A stretch of DNA of 39,583 bases, taken from Candidatus Woesearchaeota archaeon (GTDB lineage: Archaea; Nanobdellota; Nanobdellia; Woesearchaeales; GW2011-AR4). The notes below the pieces were generated by a model. That model had not been told where the DNA came from and searched no databases. It saw only the letters and a program-made list of their open reading frames with translations. Every line of letters begins with the position of its first letter. Position 1 is the first letter of the stretch. Shown piece by piece: positions 6,001 through 14,855 of this stretch. The translations under genes were made by a program, and so were the position numbers. The stretch covers positions 1 through 39,583 of the forward strand of contig JACPTC010000042.1 of assembly GCA_016192985.1 (NCBI GenBank). The letters run 5' to 3'.

Positions 6001-7083
6001 ATGGTAAAAATGGATTTTTTAGTTGAAGGAGCATTAAAACAAGCTGCAGATACAAGCTTGAGCTTTGAAGTCGGACAGGCAAACATAAAAGTTATTGGGG
6101 TTGGAGGAGCTGGCAACAACATGGTCGGCTGGCTCTACAAAAAAGGAATTAAGGGTGCTGAAATCATAGCCTGCAATACTGACAAACAGCATCTTGGCAT
6201 AATAGATGCAGATCGCAAGTTTCTGATTGGAAAAGGCGTAACTAGGGGATTAGGCTGCGGCGGCTTTCCAGAAAAAGGAGCTGAAGCAGCAAAAGAGTCT
6301 TTGCAAGAGCTCAAAGAATCCTTGAAAGGGGCCGACATGGTGTTTGTATGCGCTGGCATGGGTGGCGGCACAGGCACAGGAGCTGCTCCTGTTGTAGCAA
6401 GTATTGCAAAAGATACAGGAGCTATTGTAATAGGAACTGTTACAATGCCATTCAAAATTGAAAGGGCGCGAGTAGACAAAGCTGAATTTGGGTTGCACCA
6501 GCTAAGGCAAGTTTCTGACACTGCAATTGTGATTGACAATAACCGCTTGGTGCAAATTGCAGGCAATCTGCCAATACAGCAGGCTTTTGCGGTTGCAAAT
6601 GAGCTGGTTTCAACAATGATTAAAGGAATTGTTGAAACAATTGCTGTCCCTTCATTGGTTAACTTGGACTATGCAGATGTAAAGGCAATAATGCAAAATG
6701 GCGGAGTAGCGGTTATTGGAGTGGGCTCTTCTGACACTAACAGCAGGGTAGAAGAAGCTGTAAAAGGCGCTTTGGCAAATCCACTATTGGAAGTTGATTA
6801 CAGAGGCGCAACTGGAGCTTTGATACATGTTATTGGCGGCCCTGACATGACTCTTGATGATATCAACAAAGTAGGCGAACTAGTGACAGAAAGTCTTGAT
6901 GACGATGCAAACGTTATCTGGGGCGCTAGAGTTGTTGATGACATGAAAGGCAAGCTTAGTGTTATGACTATCATAACGGGCGTCAAAAGCCCATGGGTGC
7001 TTGGCAAGGTAGATTACAGCAAGCCGTCGCAAGAAGCGGTTGCAGTCAGTCAGGAGCTTGGCATAGAATTAGTTGACTCATAA
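6001..7083 (+). CDS. ftsZ: Cell division protein FtsZ
   Basis: Tubulin-family GTPase that polymerises into the division ring on the inner face of the membrane. In 360 residues it has the N-terminal nucleotide-binding IKVIGVGGAGNNMV, the tubulin signature GMGGGTGTGAAPVV, and the T7 synergy loop NLDYADV with the catalytic Asp. The C-terminal domain runs to about residue 335, followed by a short tail ending GIELVDS. GAGGT at 5987-5991, 9 nt before the ATG, is a good Shine-Dalgarno sequence; an ATG at 6010 is an alternative that fits GAGGGGG. The gene stands alone, with hairpin-rich DNA on both sides. Confidence 0.97.
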   Translation: MVKMDFLVEGALKQAADTSLSFEVGQANIKVIGVGGAGNNMVGWLYKKGIKGAEIIACNTDKQHLGIIDADRKFLIGKGVTRGLGCGGFPEKGAEAAKESLQELKESLKGADMVFVCAGMGGGTGTGAAPVVASIAKDTGAIVIGTVTMPFKIERARVDKAEFGLHQLRQVSDTAIVIDNNRLVQIAGNLPIQQAFAVANELVSTMIKGIVETIAVPSLVNLDYADVKAIMQNGGVAVIGVGSSDTNSRVEEAVKGALANPLLEVDYRGATGALIHVIGGPDMTLDDINKVGELVTESLDDDANVIWGARVVDDMKGKLSVMTIITGVKSPWVLGKVDYSKPSQEAVAVSQELGIELVDS

Positions 7084-7117
7084 TCACCCCTTTAGTCTTT
7101 GTGGTGAGATTGTTTCT

Positions 7118-7164
7118 TTGCCTTCATTAAAAAACCACCCCCAACGTTTTTAAGATGAAGGCAA
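7118..7164 (+). other. Long hairpin in the ftsZ 3' region
   Basis: TTGCCTTCA-TTAAAAA (7118-7133) pairs with TTTTTAA-(GA)-TGAAGGCAA (7147-7164): 16 bp with a 2-nt bulge, closing a C-rich loop containing CCACCCCC. It lies 35 nt after the ftsZ stop and just before the terminator hairpin. Confidence 0.5.
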
Positions 7165-7167
7165 GCG

Positions 7168-7204
7168 GTGGCTCAGAAATGGGCCACATTTTATTTTTAT
7201 TTTT
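7168..7204 (+). terminator. Terminator-like hairpin with T-rich tail after ftsZ
   Basis: GTGGCTC-AGAAAT-GGGCCAC (7168-7187), a 7-bp stem with one G-U pair, followed by ATTTTATTTTTATTTTT. Archaeal RNA polymerase stops on T-rich tracts, so this is probably where ftsZ transcripts end. Confidence 0.6.
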
Positions 7205-7429
7205 GAAATTTTATTAGATGAACTTTTTTGTATTAGAAAATACAAAAGCTATATTCTAGAAAAATCTGGACTTTCAGAGGAAGAATATGATAAGTTAATG
7301 GTAACTTTGTTTAAGTACATAGAATTAGTACCAACAGAAGAAATAGAGAAGAATTGGAATGAATAAAAGAAAATAACGGAACATATTGACAAAGAAGATG
7401 TTGTTTTTAAGACAAAAGATATGATTTGA
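7205..7429 (+). pseudogene. Remnant of a PIN-domain protein
   Basis: A decayed coding stretch. The frame from 7205 reads FEILLDELFCIRKYKSYI, then LEKSGLSEEEYDKLMVTLF, KYIELVPTEEIEKNWNE and a TAA at 7364-7366. The same frame continues KKITEHIDKEDVVFKTKDMI to a TGA at 7427-7429. This order (LLDEL...ILEKSGLSEEEYDKL...IELVPTEE...ITEHIDKEDVVF) matches the middle and C-terminal part of PIN ribonucleases, such as archaeal VapC-like toxins, with the final Asp region still visible. The N-terminal part with the first catalytic Asp is missing and the ftsZ terminator lies there instead, so the gene is dead. Its end overlaps the methyltransferase gene on the other strand. No antitoxin is adjacent. Confidence 0.55.
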
Positions 7430-8141
7430 TTCCTATGAAAATTCCTCTATCCTTCATAAGACCACCTCTCAAGAATTTAGTTTCGAAGCCAAAATTTTCC
7501 ATTATATTGAATGTTTTTTTAATATCGAAAAGCCCTAGTTCATGTCTGTCTGCAAAATGTTTTATACCTTTGTTTTTCTCTGCAATTAAATAATGCATAT
7601 CCAAAATTGAAATATTATTCTTAACTTTTGAATCGTTAAGCCTTGCAATTTTGATATATTTGCTATCATAAGTAGTCATCCCAGGCATTCCTGCCTTGAA
7701 TTTAGGCTTGCTAAACCATGGCTCAATTATTACAATCCCACCTTGTTTCAAGTGTCTGGCAAAATTATTTATTGTTCTCTTTAAATTTAAATAAGTTTTA
7801 ACGTATCCAATAGAACTGAAGAGACATAGTATTACATCAAATTTCTTGTTAAGACTAAAATTTATCATATTCGCTCTCCTGAAAACAACTTTCTTAGCAT
7901 TTTTCTTGGCAATTTTTAACATTTTATTATTAATATCGATACCAGTACAGGAAAAACTATTCTTGAAAAAGCTTAGATGGTGCCCTGTTCCACAAGCGAC
8001 ATCAAGAAGCTCTTTTCCGTCAGATTTTTTGTATCTTGAGATTAATTTCTTGATTTTATCAGCTTCTTTTTTATAGTCCTTCCAGTGATATACTAAATCA
8101 TAGTGCTTTGCTAATTCTTTATACAGCACTTGATTCTTCAT
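7407..8141 (-). CDS. Class I SAM-dependent methyltransferase, substrate unknown
   Basis: 244-residue Rossmann-fold methyltransferase. Motif I is ELLDVACGTGHHLSFF (around residues 43-58), the acidic residue of motif II is in CTGIDINNKML, and motif IV-like FDVILCLFSSIGYV follows. The C-terminal half includes a conserved-looking LKQGGIVIIEPWFSKPKF segment, as in methyltransferase_25/11 proteins acting on small molecules. The ATG at 8141 is the only good start. The 3' end overlaps the PIN remnant on the opposite strand. The next gene upstream on this strand, a nitroreductase, is 54 nt away and could be in the same transcript. The substrate cannot be predicted. Confidence 0.85.
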   Translation of the reverse strand: MKNQVLYKELAKHYDLVYHWKDYKKEADKIKKLISRYKKSDGKELLDVACGTGHHLSFFKNSFSCTGIDINNKMLKIAKKNAKKVVFRRANMINFSLNKKFDVILCLFSSIGYVKTYLNLKRTINNFARHLKQGGIVIIEPWFSKPKFKAGMPGMTTYDSKYIKIARLNDSKVKNNISILDMHYLIAEKNKGIKHFADRHELGLFDIKKTFNIMENFGFETKFLRGGLMKDRGIFIGIKSYLLS

Positions 8142-8195
8142 AAATCTAACAAAGAATTAATCTTATTATAAAGATTTCTAAAATCAGAATTAAAA

Positions 8196-8894
8196 TCATT
8201 TCCTCTTCAACTTTTCCCTAACTTTCGCAACTACCCTATTTGCGTGCTTTTTGACATGCTCATGTGTTCTTGTGACTGCGCTTTTTATGTAAGGTCCCCA
8301 CCATCCCAATCCGGTTTTGGGACCTTCAATTCTTCCCCACCATTTTTCGAAGAACATTGCATGCTCTATCCTGTATTTTGGCGGGGGAGTTGGAGATTCA
8401 TCAGCATAGCCAATTGTTATAATTCCTTGAACATTTACATGCTCCGGCAGATTGCAAATCCTTCTTATTTCTTCCTCATCAAATGCGCCAACCCAGCAGC
8501 TGCCTAATCCAAGAGAATGGGCTGTAAGCAACATGTTTTCAATCGCGGCAGCAGAGCCTTGTATTGTGTAAAGCCTAACGCCTCTTGTGCCATAATACCT
8601 TTCCGCCTTTTCTGGCTCACCTACAACTACTATGTATACCGGAGCATCCTGCATCCAGTACTGCTGCACGCTTGCTTCCGCAATTGCCTTTCTTTTTGCC
8701 TCGCTTTTTATAACAATAAACTTGGCATTAAAAATGTTGCCAGCAAAAGGGGCATATTTGCCAGCCTGCAGAACCTCAACAACATCCTCCCATGGCACAG
8801 GCTTGTCTTTGTATTTTCTTATTGAACGGCGAGTCCTTATGCAGTCAAAGATTGTCATTTCACGCTTTAAATGCCGATGATGCTCCTCTTCCAT
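8196..8894 (-). CDS. Nitroreductase-family FMN oxidoreductase
   Basis: 232-residue nitroreductase-like flavoprotein. The N-terminal FMN-phosphate site is RTRRSIRKYKDKPVP, the central helix segment is AAIENMLLTAHSLGLGSCWVGAF, and ITIGYADESPTPPPKYRIE is the usual second FMN/NAD(P)H segment. It reduces nitro, quinone or enone-type substrates in the cytoplasm as a dimer; the physiological substrate is unknown. The ATG at 8894 is chosen because GGGTGGG sits just upstream and the 26 extra residues of a longer frame are hydrophobic and low in complexity. A basic C-terminal tail (HVKKHANRVVAKVREKLKRK) extends beyond the usual fold. It is divergent from the DNA ligase gene across an 84-nt promoter region. 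Confidence 0.92.
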   Translation of the reverse strand: MEEEHHRHLKREMTIFDCIRTRRSIRKYKDKPVPWEDVVEVLQAGKYAPFAGNIFNAKFIVIKSEAKRKAIAEASVQQYWMQDAPVYIVVVGEPEKAERYYGTRGVRLYTIQGSAAAIENMLLTAHSLGLGSCWVGAFDEEEIRRICNLPEHVNVQGIITIGYADESPTPPPKYRIEHAMFFEKWWGRIEGPKTGLGWWGPYIKSAVTRTHEHVKKHANRVVAKVREKLKRK

Positions 8895-8978
8895 AACCCA
8901 CCCTTTAATCAGGAAGTTTAAATAGTTAACTGAAATTATCAAATAAATTAATAAACAAATGAAATACAACAATTCCTT

Positions 8979-10742
8979 ATGGAATACTCAAAGCTGGTTG
9001 AAGTTTATGAGCAGTTGAATAAGACTACAAAAAGACTTGAAAAAACCCACATTATTTCAGAGTTCCTGAAGGAAATAGGCATTGATGACATGGAGTATGT
9101 CATGCTTCTTCTTGAAGGGAGAGTGTTCCCAAATTATGACGCTCGCGAAATCGGCATTGCTTCAAGGCTGATGCTAAAATCATTAAGCGCAGCAACAGGC
9201 ATTAGCATTGAGAAAATAGAAAACGAGTGGAAAAAAGAAGGTGATCTTGGCTTAGTTGCCGAATCAATAGTCAAAACAAAAAAGCAGGCTACATTACATT
9301 CAACAAAATTGACTACAAAAAAAGTTTTTGACAATATAAGAAAACTCGCAGAGCTTGAAGGAGAAGGCACTGTGGAAAGAAAAATACAGTTAATAGCAGA
9401 GCTTCTTACCTCATCAAAACCGATTGAGTCAAAATACATTGTAAAGACAATTCTTGGAGAAATGAGGATTGGAGTTGGAGAAGGCGCTATGAGGGATGCT
9501 ATTGTCTGGGCTTTTTTTGGCAATAAGATAGGAATAAAATACACAAAAGAAGGCAACAACATAGAAGTTGAGGACAGGGGGGTTTACAACAAATATCTTG
9601 ATGCTGTCCAAAGCGCTTATGATGTAACAAATGAATTTGCTGAAGTTGCAGAAGCTGCGAAATTGAGGGGATTGGTAGGACTTAAGGGAATATCCATGAG
9701 GATTGGAGTGCCGATTCAGGTTATGCTTGCATTGAAAGCTGATACAATTGAAGAGGCATTTGAAACAGTCGGCAAGCCTGCCGCAATAGAATTTAAGTAT
9801 GACGGCTTTAGAATTCAGGGACACAAAGAAGAAAGAGGAAATATAAAATTATTCACAAGAAGGCTGGAGGATGTCACAAGGCAATTTCCAGATGTTGTTG
9901 AGTTTATTAAAAAAAATGTTAAGGGAAAAAGTTTTATTATTGATTCCGAAGCAGTAGGTTATGATAAAAAAACAGAGAAATATCTGCCATTCCAGAATGT
10001 TTCCCAAAGAATTAAGAGAAAATATGAGATTGACAAAATGTCTAAGGACTTCCCAGTAGAGCTTAATGTTTTTGATATAATATACTACGAGGGTAAAAGT
10101 CTGATTAACGAGCCATTTGAGAAAAGAAGAAAATTATTGGAGAGCATAGTAAAGCAGCAGCCAAAAAAAATTGTGCTGTCAAAAAGCAGGATAATCTCAG
10201 ATAAAAAAGACGTTGAGATATTCTTTAAGGAAGCAGTTGATGCAGGAAATGAAGGACTTATGTTTAAGTCCCTTAAATCACCTTATAAGCCTGGCGCAAG
10301 AGTCGGCTATATGGTAAAATTCAAGCACATTATGGAAACTTTGGATTTAGTTGTTGTTGGCGCAGAATGGGGCGAGGGCAAGCGCGCAAAATGGCTGAGC
10401 AGCTACACAATTGCGTGCATTGATGAGAACGGCAAATTTCTTGAAATTGGGAAAGTCAGCACAGGTTTGAAGGAAAAGGAGGAAGAGGGATTGAGTTTTA
10501 TGGAGATGACAAAATTGCTCAAGCCATTGATAATCAGCGATAAGGGAAAGGAAGTGAATGTTCATCCAAAGATTGTTATTGAAGTCGGCTATGAGGAAAT
10601 ACAAAACAGCCCTTCATACAGTTCAGGTTATGCACTCAGATTTCCAAGAGTAGTCTCCTTGCGCACTATGGATAAAGGACCTGAACAGGCTAGCACTTTG
10701 GGTTATGTAAAGAAATTGTATGCAGGGCAGAATAAATCATAA
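8979..10742 (+). CDS. lig: ATP-dependent DNA ligase
   Basis: 587-residue archaeal replicative ligase that joins Okazaki fragments. Domains are an N-terminal DNA-binding domain (about 1-230), the adenylation domain with motif I EFKYDGFR, whose Lys takes the AMP, motif III in FIIDSEAVGYD, motif IV in NEGLMFKS and motif V in YMVKFKH, then the OB domain with the late EVGYEEIQNSPSYSSGYALRFPR segment. The length equals the family norm. It is divergent from the nitroreductase gene; a TATA-like TTTAAATAG lies about 50 nt upstream. Topoisomerase I follows 46 nt downstream, with its own probable leaderless promoter. Confidence 0.97.
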   Translation: MEYSKLVEVYEQLNKTTKRLEKTHIISEFLKEIGIDDMEYVMLLLEGRVFPNYDAREIGIASRLMLKSLSAATGISIEKIENEWKKEGDLGLVAESIVKTKKQATLHSTKLTTKKVFDNIRKLAELEGEGTVERKIQLIAELLTSSKPIESKYIVKTILGEMRIGVGEGAMRDAIVWAFFGNKIGIKYTKEGNNIEVEDRGVYNKYLDAVQSAYDVTNEFAEVAEAAKLRGLVGLKGISMRIGVPIQVMLALKADTIEEAFETVGKPAAIEFKYDGFRIQGHKEERGNIKLFTRRLEDVTRQFPDVVEFIKKNVKGKSFIIDSEAVGYDKKTEKYLPFQNVSQRIKRKYEIDKMSKDFPVELNVFDIIYYEGKSLINEPFEKRRKLLESIVKQQPKKIVLSKSRIISDKKDVEIFFKEAVDAGNEGLMFKSLKSPYKPGARVGYMVKFKHIMETLDLVVVGAEWGEGKRAKWLSSYTIACIDENGKFLEIGKVSTGLKEKEEEGLSFMEMTKLLKPLIISDKGKEVNVHPKIVIEVGYEEIQNSPSYSSGYALRFPRVVSLRTMDKGPEQASTLGYVKKLYAGQNKS

Positions 10743-10788
10743 TATTTTTTCATAACTTTTTTAAATGATTTATCAAATTCTAGTATTT

Positions 10789-13008
10789 ATGTATGAGCTT
10801 ATCATCACAGAGAAACCAAATGCAGCAAAAAGAATAGCAGAATCTCTAGCAGATGGCAAATCAATAAAAGAAACTATCAATGGGGTTCCTTACTATAAAC
10901 TTACTCACGGAAATAAAGATATAGTAGTAGCGTGCGCTGTCGGGCATTTGTATGGTTTAGCTGAAAAAGAGAAGAAAGGATGGAGGTTTCCAGTGTTTGA
11001 TATAGAGTGGAAACCTGTTCATGAGACTAACAAAAGTGCAGCTTTCTCTAAAAAATACCTAAACGCAATCAAAAAATTATGCAAAAACGCAAATGAATTC
11101 ACTGTAGCCACAGACTACGACCAAGAGGGTTCTGTCATAGGAAGCAACATCATAAAATTTGCTTGCAATCAGAAGGATGCCTATAGGATGAAATTCTCTA
11201 CATTGACTAAAGACGAGATAAGGGATTCTTACAAAAATAAAATGCGTCATTTAGATTTGGGACAAATAGAATCGGGCGAAGCCAGGCACTTTTTAGACTT
11301 TTTCAACGGGATTAACTATAGCCGTGCCCTTACAGCGGCAATAAAAAGCACAGGCACTTTCAAGATAATGTCAACTGGAAGAGTTCAAGGGCCTGCACTA
11401 AAAATTATTGTAGATAGGGAAAAGGAAATTAAGGCATTTGTCCCAAAACCTTTCTGGCAGGTGCAACTAATAGGCGAGCATGGCGTGCGGGAAGTGATTG
11501 CATTCCATAAAGGAGACAAATTCTGGGAAAAAAGCAAGGCTGATGAGATAATCGAAAAGACAAAAACCGAGAAAGATGCGACAATATGTAAAATCGAGAA
11601 AAAAGAATTCAGCCAAGCAGCGCCTTTTCCCTTTGACTTGACATCTTTGCAAGTTGAGGCTTACAGATGCTTTAACATTGCGCCCAAAGAAACAATGGAT
11701 ATTGCGCAAGAGCTTTACACATCAGGGCTGATATCTTATCCAAGAACCTCAAGCCAGCAATTGCCGCCGACAATAGGCTACAAAAAAATATTTAACGATT
11801 TGGCAAAGCAAAAAAATTACTTGGGTTTAAGCAAGAAGCTGCTTGGCAATCCAATGCCTTCTCCAAACAACGGGAAAAAAACAGATCCTGCTCACCCTGC
11901 GATATTCCCGACAGGAATTGCTCCTAAAGGGTTAAAAGACAAAGAAGCTAATGTTTACGATCTTATCGTAAAAAGATTTTTTGCTACTTTTGCAGAGCCT
12001 GCTGTAAGGGAAACAGTATTTGTTGATATTAACTGCAACAACGAGATTTTTATCACAAAAGGAACAAGAACTATAGAAAAAGGATGGCACAATTTCTATG
12101 CCCCATATGTAAAGTTAGAGGAAGTCGAGCTGCCTGACTTTAAGGAAAAGGATGAGATTAAGGTTAAGAAAATAGAATTGCTAAGTAAAGAAACCCAAGC
12201 GCCAAAAAGGTTCACTCCTGCTTCAATTATAAAGGAGCTTGAAAAAAGGAATCTGGGAACAAAGGCAACCAGATCAGAAATAATTGAGACATTGCTCCAG
12301 CGCGGCTACATACAAGGCAAGGCAATAGAGGCAACCAATCTTGGCTTCTCAACAATAGAAACCCTGGAAAAATATTGCCCTAAGATAATTGACGAGGAAC
12401 TGACAAGGCATTTCGAGATAGAAATGGACAAAATCAGGGACAGGCAGATGAAAAAGGAAGAGCTGCTGGAAGAGGCCAAAGCTGCAATATCAAAAATTAT
12501 CATTGATTTCAAGAAAAATGAAAAAGAGATAGGGGCAGAGCTGCAAAAGGCAAATAGAGAGACACAAGATGAAATGTCATTTCTTGGAATATGCCCAGTC
12601 TGCAAAGAAGGGAACATAGCGCTAAGAAGAGGCAAATTTGGAAGTTTTGCAGCATGCAACAGGTATCCTGACTGCAAAACCATATTTTCTATACCAAAAA
12701 ATGCGCTGATAAAGCCGGCAAAAAAAGATTGCGAAGTCTGTTCATACCCAAAGGTTCTTGCAATAAAAAAAGCAAGGCAGCCAATGGAATTTTGCCTAAA
12801 TCCAAAATGTCCGACAAAGCTTGTTGAGGGAGAAGCTGGAAAGCAGGCAAAAGCAATAGCAAAAGGCGAGGTCAAGAGAAAGTGCCCTAAGTGCAATCAA
12901 GGGGATATTGTATTGAGAAGCAGCATATATGGCAAATTTTATGGTTGTAGCTTATACCCTAAGTGCAGGCACACAGAAAAACTGCAAAATAGCGAAGAAT
13001 TCAAATGA
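10789..13008 (+). CDS. topA: DNA topoisomerase I, archaeal type IA
   Basis: 739-residue type IA topoisomerase that relaxes negative supercoils through a tyrosine-DNA link. The Toprim domain starts YELIITEKPNAAKRIAESL and carries the acidic triad in ATDYDQEGS; the active-site tyrosine is in GLISYPRTSSQQLP. Three C-terminal zinc ribbons are visible: CPVCKEG...CNRYPDC, CEVCSYPK...CLNPKC and CPKCNQG...CSLYPKC. ATG at 10789 is preferred over an upstream frame extension because TTTTTAAATG (10757-10766) lies 23-30 nt before it, fitting a leaderless start, and because homologues begin at this TEKP segment. Confidence 0.97.
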   Translation: MYELIITEKPNAAKRIAESLADGKSIKETINGVPYYKLTHGNKDIVVACAVGHLYGLAEKEKKGWRFPVFDIEWKPVHETNKSAAFSKKYLNAIKKLCKNANEFTVATDYDQEGSVIGSNIIKFACNQKDAYRMKFSTLTKDEIRDSYKNKMRHLDLGQIESGEARHFLDFFNGINYSRALTAAIKSTGTFKIMSTGRVQGPALKIIVDREKEIKAFVPKPFWQVQLIGEHGVREVIAFHKGDKFWEKSKADEIIEKTKTEKDATICKIEKKEFSQAAPFPFDLTSLQVEAYRCFNIAPKETMDIAQELYTSGLISYPRTSSQQLPPTIGYKKIFNDLAKQKNYLGLSKKLLGNPMPSPNNGKKTDPAHPAIFPTGIAPKGLKDKEANVYDLIVKRFFATFAEPAVRETVFVDINCNNEIFITKGTRTIEKGWHNFYAPYVKLEEVELPDFKEKDEIKVKKIELLSKETQAPKRFTPASIIKELEKRNLGTKATRSEIIETLLQRGYIQGKAIEATNLGFSTIETLEKYCPKIIDEELTRHFEIEMDKIRDRQMKKEELLEEAKAAISKIIIDFKKNEKEIGAELQKANRETQDEMSFLGICPVCKEGNIALRRGKFGSFAACNRYPDCKTIFSIPKNALIKPAKKDCEVCSYPKVLAIKKARQPMEFCLNPKCPTKLVEGEAGKQAKAIAKGEVKRKCPKCNQGDIVLRSSIYGKFYGCSLYPKCRHTEKLQNSEEFK

Positions 13009-13054
13009 CCCGTTAAACCAAAAATTATTAAATATTGCTCAGTTTTCCTTGTTT

Positions 13055-14827
13055 ATGAAAAGACTATTGTTTTTGTTTGTGATACTTAATGTCATATTAC
13101 TGCCTTCTGCCTTTGCCAAGCAAGGGCATATGAAACTACTGGCTGTAAAAGAGGCAGAAAGCGGCTATGAAGGCGGGATAGCTGATTTGTATCTTGAAAT
13201 AAAGCCTGGCTCAGGCAGGGTTTTTCTTGAGACATTTCCACTGACAAGAACAGATACCCAGATGTCAACAAGGTTTGCAAAGGCAATTGCCTGCGATGCT
13301 ATTCAAAGGGATTGCGATGATGTTGATTTTTTCTACACAATCACCGCAGATTCTGCAATAATAGCGGGACCGAGTGCAGGCGCTTCAATTTCTGTTCTGA
13401 CAGTTGCAATGCTAGAAAATTTTGGTTTGGATGAAAGCTATGCAATAACTGGAACTATCAATTCTGGCGGCATAATAGGGCCTGTCGGCGGCCTGAAAGC
13501 AAAAGTGGAGGCTGCAAAAAAAGCCGGCTTGAAAAAAGTTTTCATACCTGCAGGCGAAATTCTAGTCAAGGTAGGCAACAGCACAACAGACTTGAAAAAT
13601 CTTTCAAAAGAGCTGGGAATAGAAGTTATTGAAGTTTCCACTTTAAGCGAAGCAATCATGCAATTTACGGGCAAGGAGATAAAAGAGAATTTCAAGAAGA
13701 TTGACATCACAAATGAGTATACTGAAACTATGAAGAATTTGGCCAAGGACTTGTGCGATAGAAGCAATAAGCTGAAGTCCGAAGCAATTGGTTTGAATTA
13801 CTCTATCAACGCTTCTGCATTAAAAGACAATGCCCAGAATCTAACAACGAAAGGGAAAGAGTCCTTTGAAAAGAAAATTTTCTATTCAGCAGCAAGCTAC
13901 TGCTTCGGCGCAAATGTTGAATACTCAACTCTGTTGCTGCTCTCAAAGAATTTGTCAAAGGAAGATGCAACAAACGAGGCAGAGAGGCTCAAAACAGTAA
14001 TAATCAGTTTTAGGAATAAAGTTGACAAGTATGAGAAAAAGACAATAACGGATCTAGAAGCTTACATTGTTGTAAATGAAAGGCTTACTGAAGCAGAAGA
14101 CACAGCCAATCAGGCTCTGGAAATGATTAATAGGACAAACAGGACTGAAAAAGCTGCACGAACATTGGCATATGCAGCTGAAAGAATAAACTCCGCTTAT
14201 TCCTGGGCTACTTTTCTTGGCAAGAAAGGAAGGACATTCAACCTGAATAAAGATGTTCTGAAAAAATCTTGCCAGAGCAAGATAAGTGAAGCTGATGAAA
14301 GAAAGCAATATGTTGAGCTGTATTTTCCAGATACGCTGAACAACGTAAAAAAAGAAACCGAAAGAGCAGCTTCAGAGCTTGAAAAAGGCAACTATGAGCT
14401 TTGCCTGTCAATTGCAAGCAAGGCGAAAGCGGATGTTGATATTATACTGAGCATTTTTGGCGTTGACAGCACGCAATACAAAAACATTGTAGATAGAAAA
14501 CTTGAAGTTGTTAAAAACAATATTGCAAGAGAAGCCTCAAAAGGAATTTTTCCCATACTTGGCTATAGCTATTACGAGTATGCAAATTCCTTAAAGCAGA
14601 ATGACCTCTTTTCTGCACTGCTTTATTCGGAATACGCCATGGAATTAGGAAACCTTGACATATACTTTAAGGAAACCAATGGAAAAAAGAAAAATATCAA
14701 TATTGATAAAAAGTTAGTTAGCATGTTCTTACTAGGCACTCTTGTTGGTTTTGCAGCCGCTTTTTTAGTGAGAAATAAGAATGATATAGCAAAACAAAAA
14801 AGAAGAAAGCCTAGATATCGATATTAA
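13055..14827 (+). CDS. Membrane-anchored, exported Lon-like serine protease (S16 family)
   Basis: 590-residue protein with a signal peptide (MKRLLFLFVILNVILLPSAFA), an S16 (Lon) protease domain at about residues 25-205, a long helical region, a C-terminal membrane segment (SMFLLGTLVGFAAAFLV) and a basic tail (KQKRRKPRYRY). The Ser-Lys dyad is visible: S107 in GPSAGAS and K148 in GGLKAKV, 41 apart as in Lon. No AAA+ ATPase domain is present. This matches COG1750-type archaeal proteases. The topology puts the protease outside the cytoplasm (inference). ATG at 13055 has a TATA-like stretch (ATTATTAAAT) about 26 nt upstream. Substrates are unknown. Confidence 0.88.
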   Translation: MKRLLFLFVILNVILLPSAFAKQGHMKLLAVKEAESGYEGGIADLYLEIKPGSGRVFLETFPLTRTDTQMSTRFAKAIACDAIQRDCDDVDFFYTITADSAIIAGPSAGASISVLTVAMLENFGLDESYAITGTINSGGIIGPVGGLKAKVEAAKKAGLKKVFIPAGEILVKVGNSTTDLKNLSKELGIEVIEVSTLSEAIMQFTGKEIKENFKKIDITNEYTETMKNLAKDLCDRSNKLKSEAIGLNYSINASALKDNAQNLTTKGKESFEKKIFYSAASYCFGANVEYSTLLLLSKNLSKEDATNEAERLKTVIISFRNKVDKYEKKTITDLEAYIVVNERLTEAEDTANQALEMINRTNRTEKAARTLAYAAERINSAYSWATFLGKKGRTFNLNKDVLKKSCQSKISEADERKQYVELYFPDTLNNVKKETERAASELEKGNYELCLSIASKAKADVDIILSIFGVDSTQYKNIVDRKLEVVKNNIAREASKGIFPILGYSYYEYANSLKQNDLFSALLYSEYAMELGNLDIYFKETNGKKKNINIDKKLVSMFLLGTLVGFAAAFLVRNKNDIAKQKRRKPRYRY

Positions 14828-14855
14828 TCAATTAAATAAAAAACAATCAAAACTA

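Noticed and set aside
5749-6122. Minus-strand frames across the ftsZ leader
   Set aside because: Low-complexity translations created by the inverted repeats and by the complement of ftsZ; no ribosome site and no recognisable protein.
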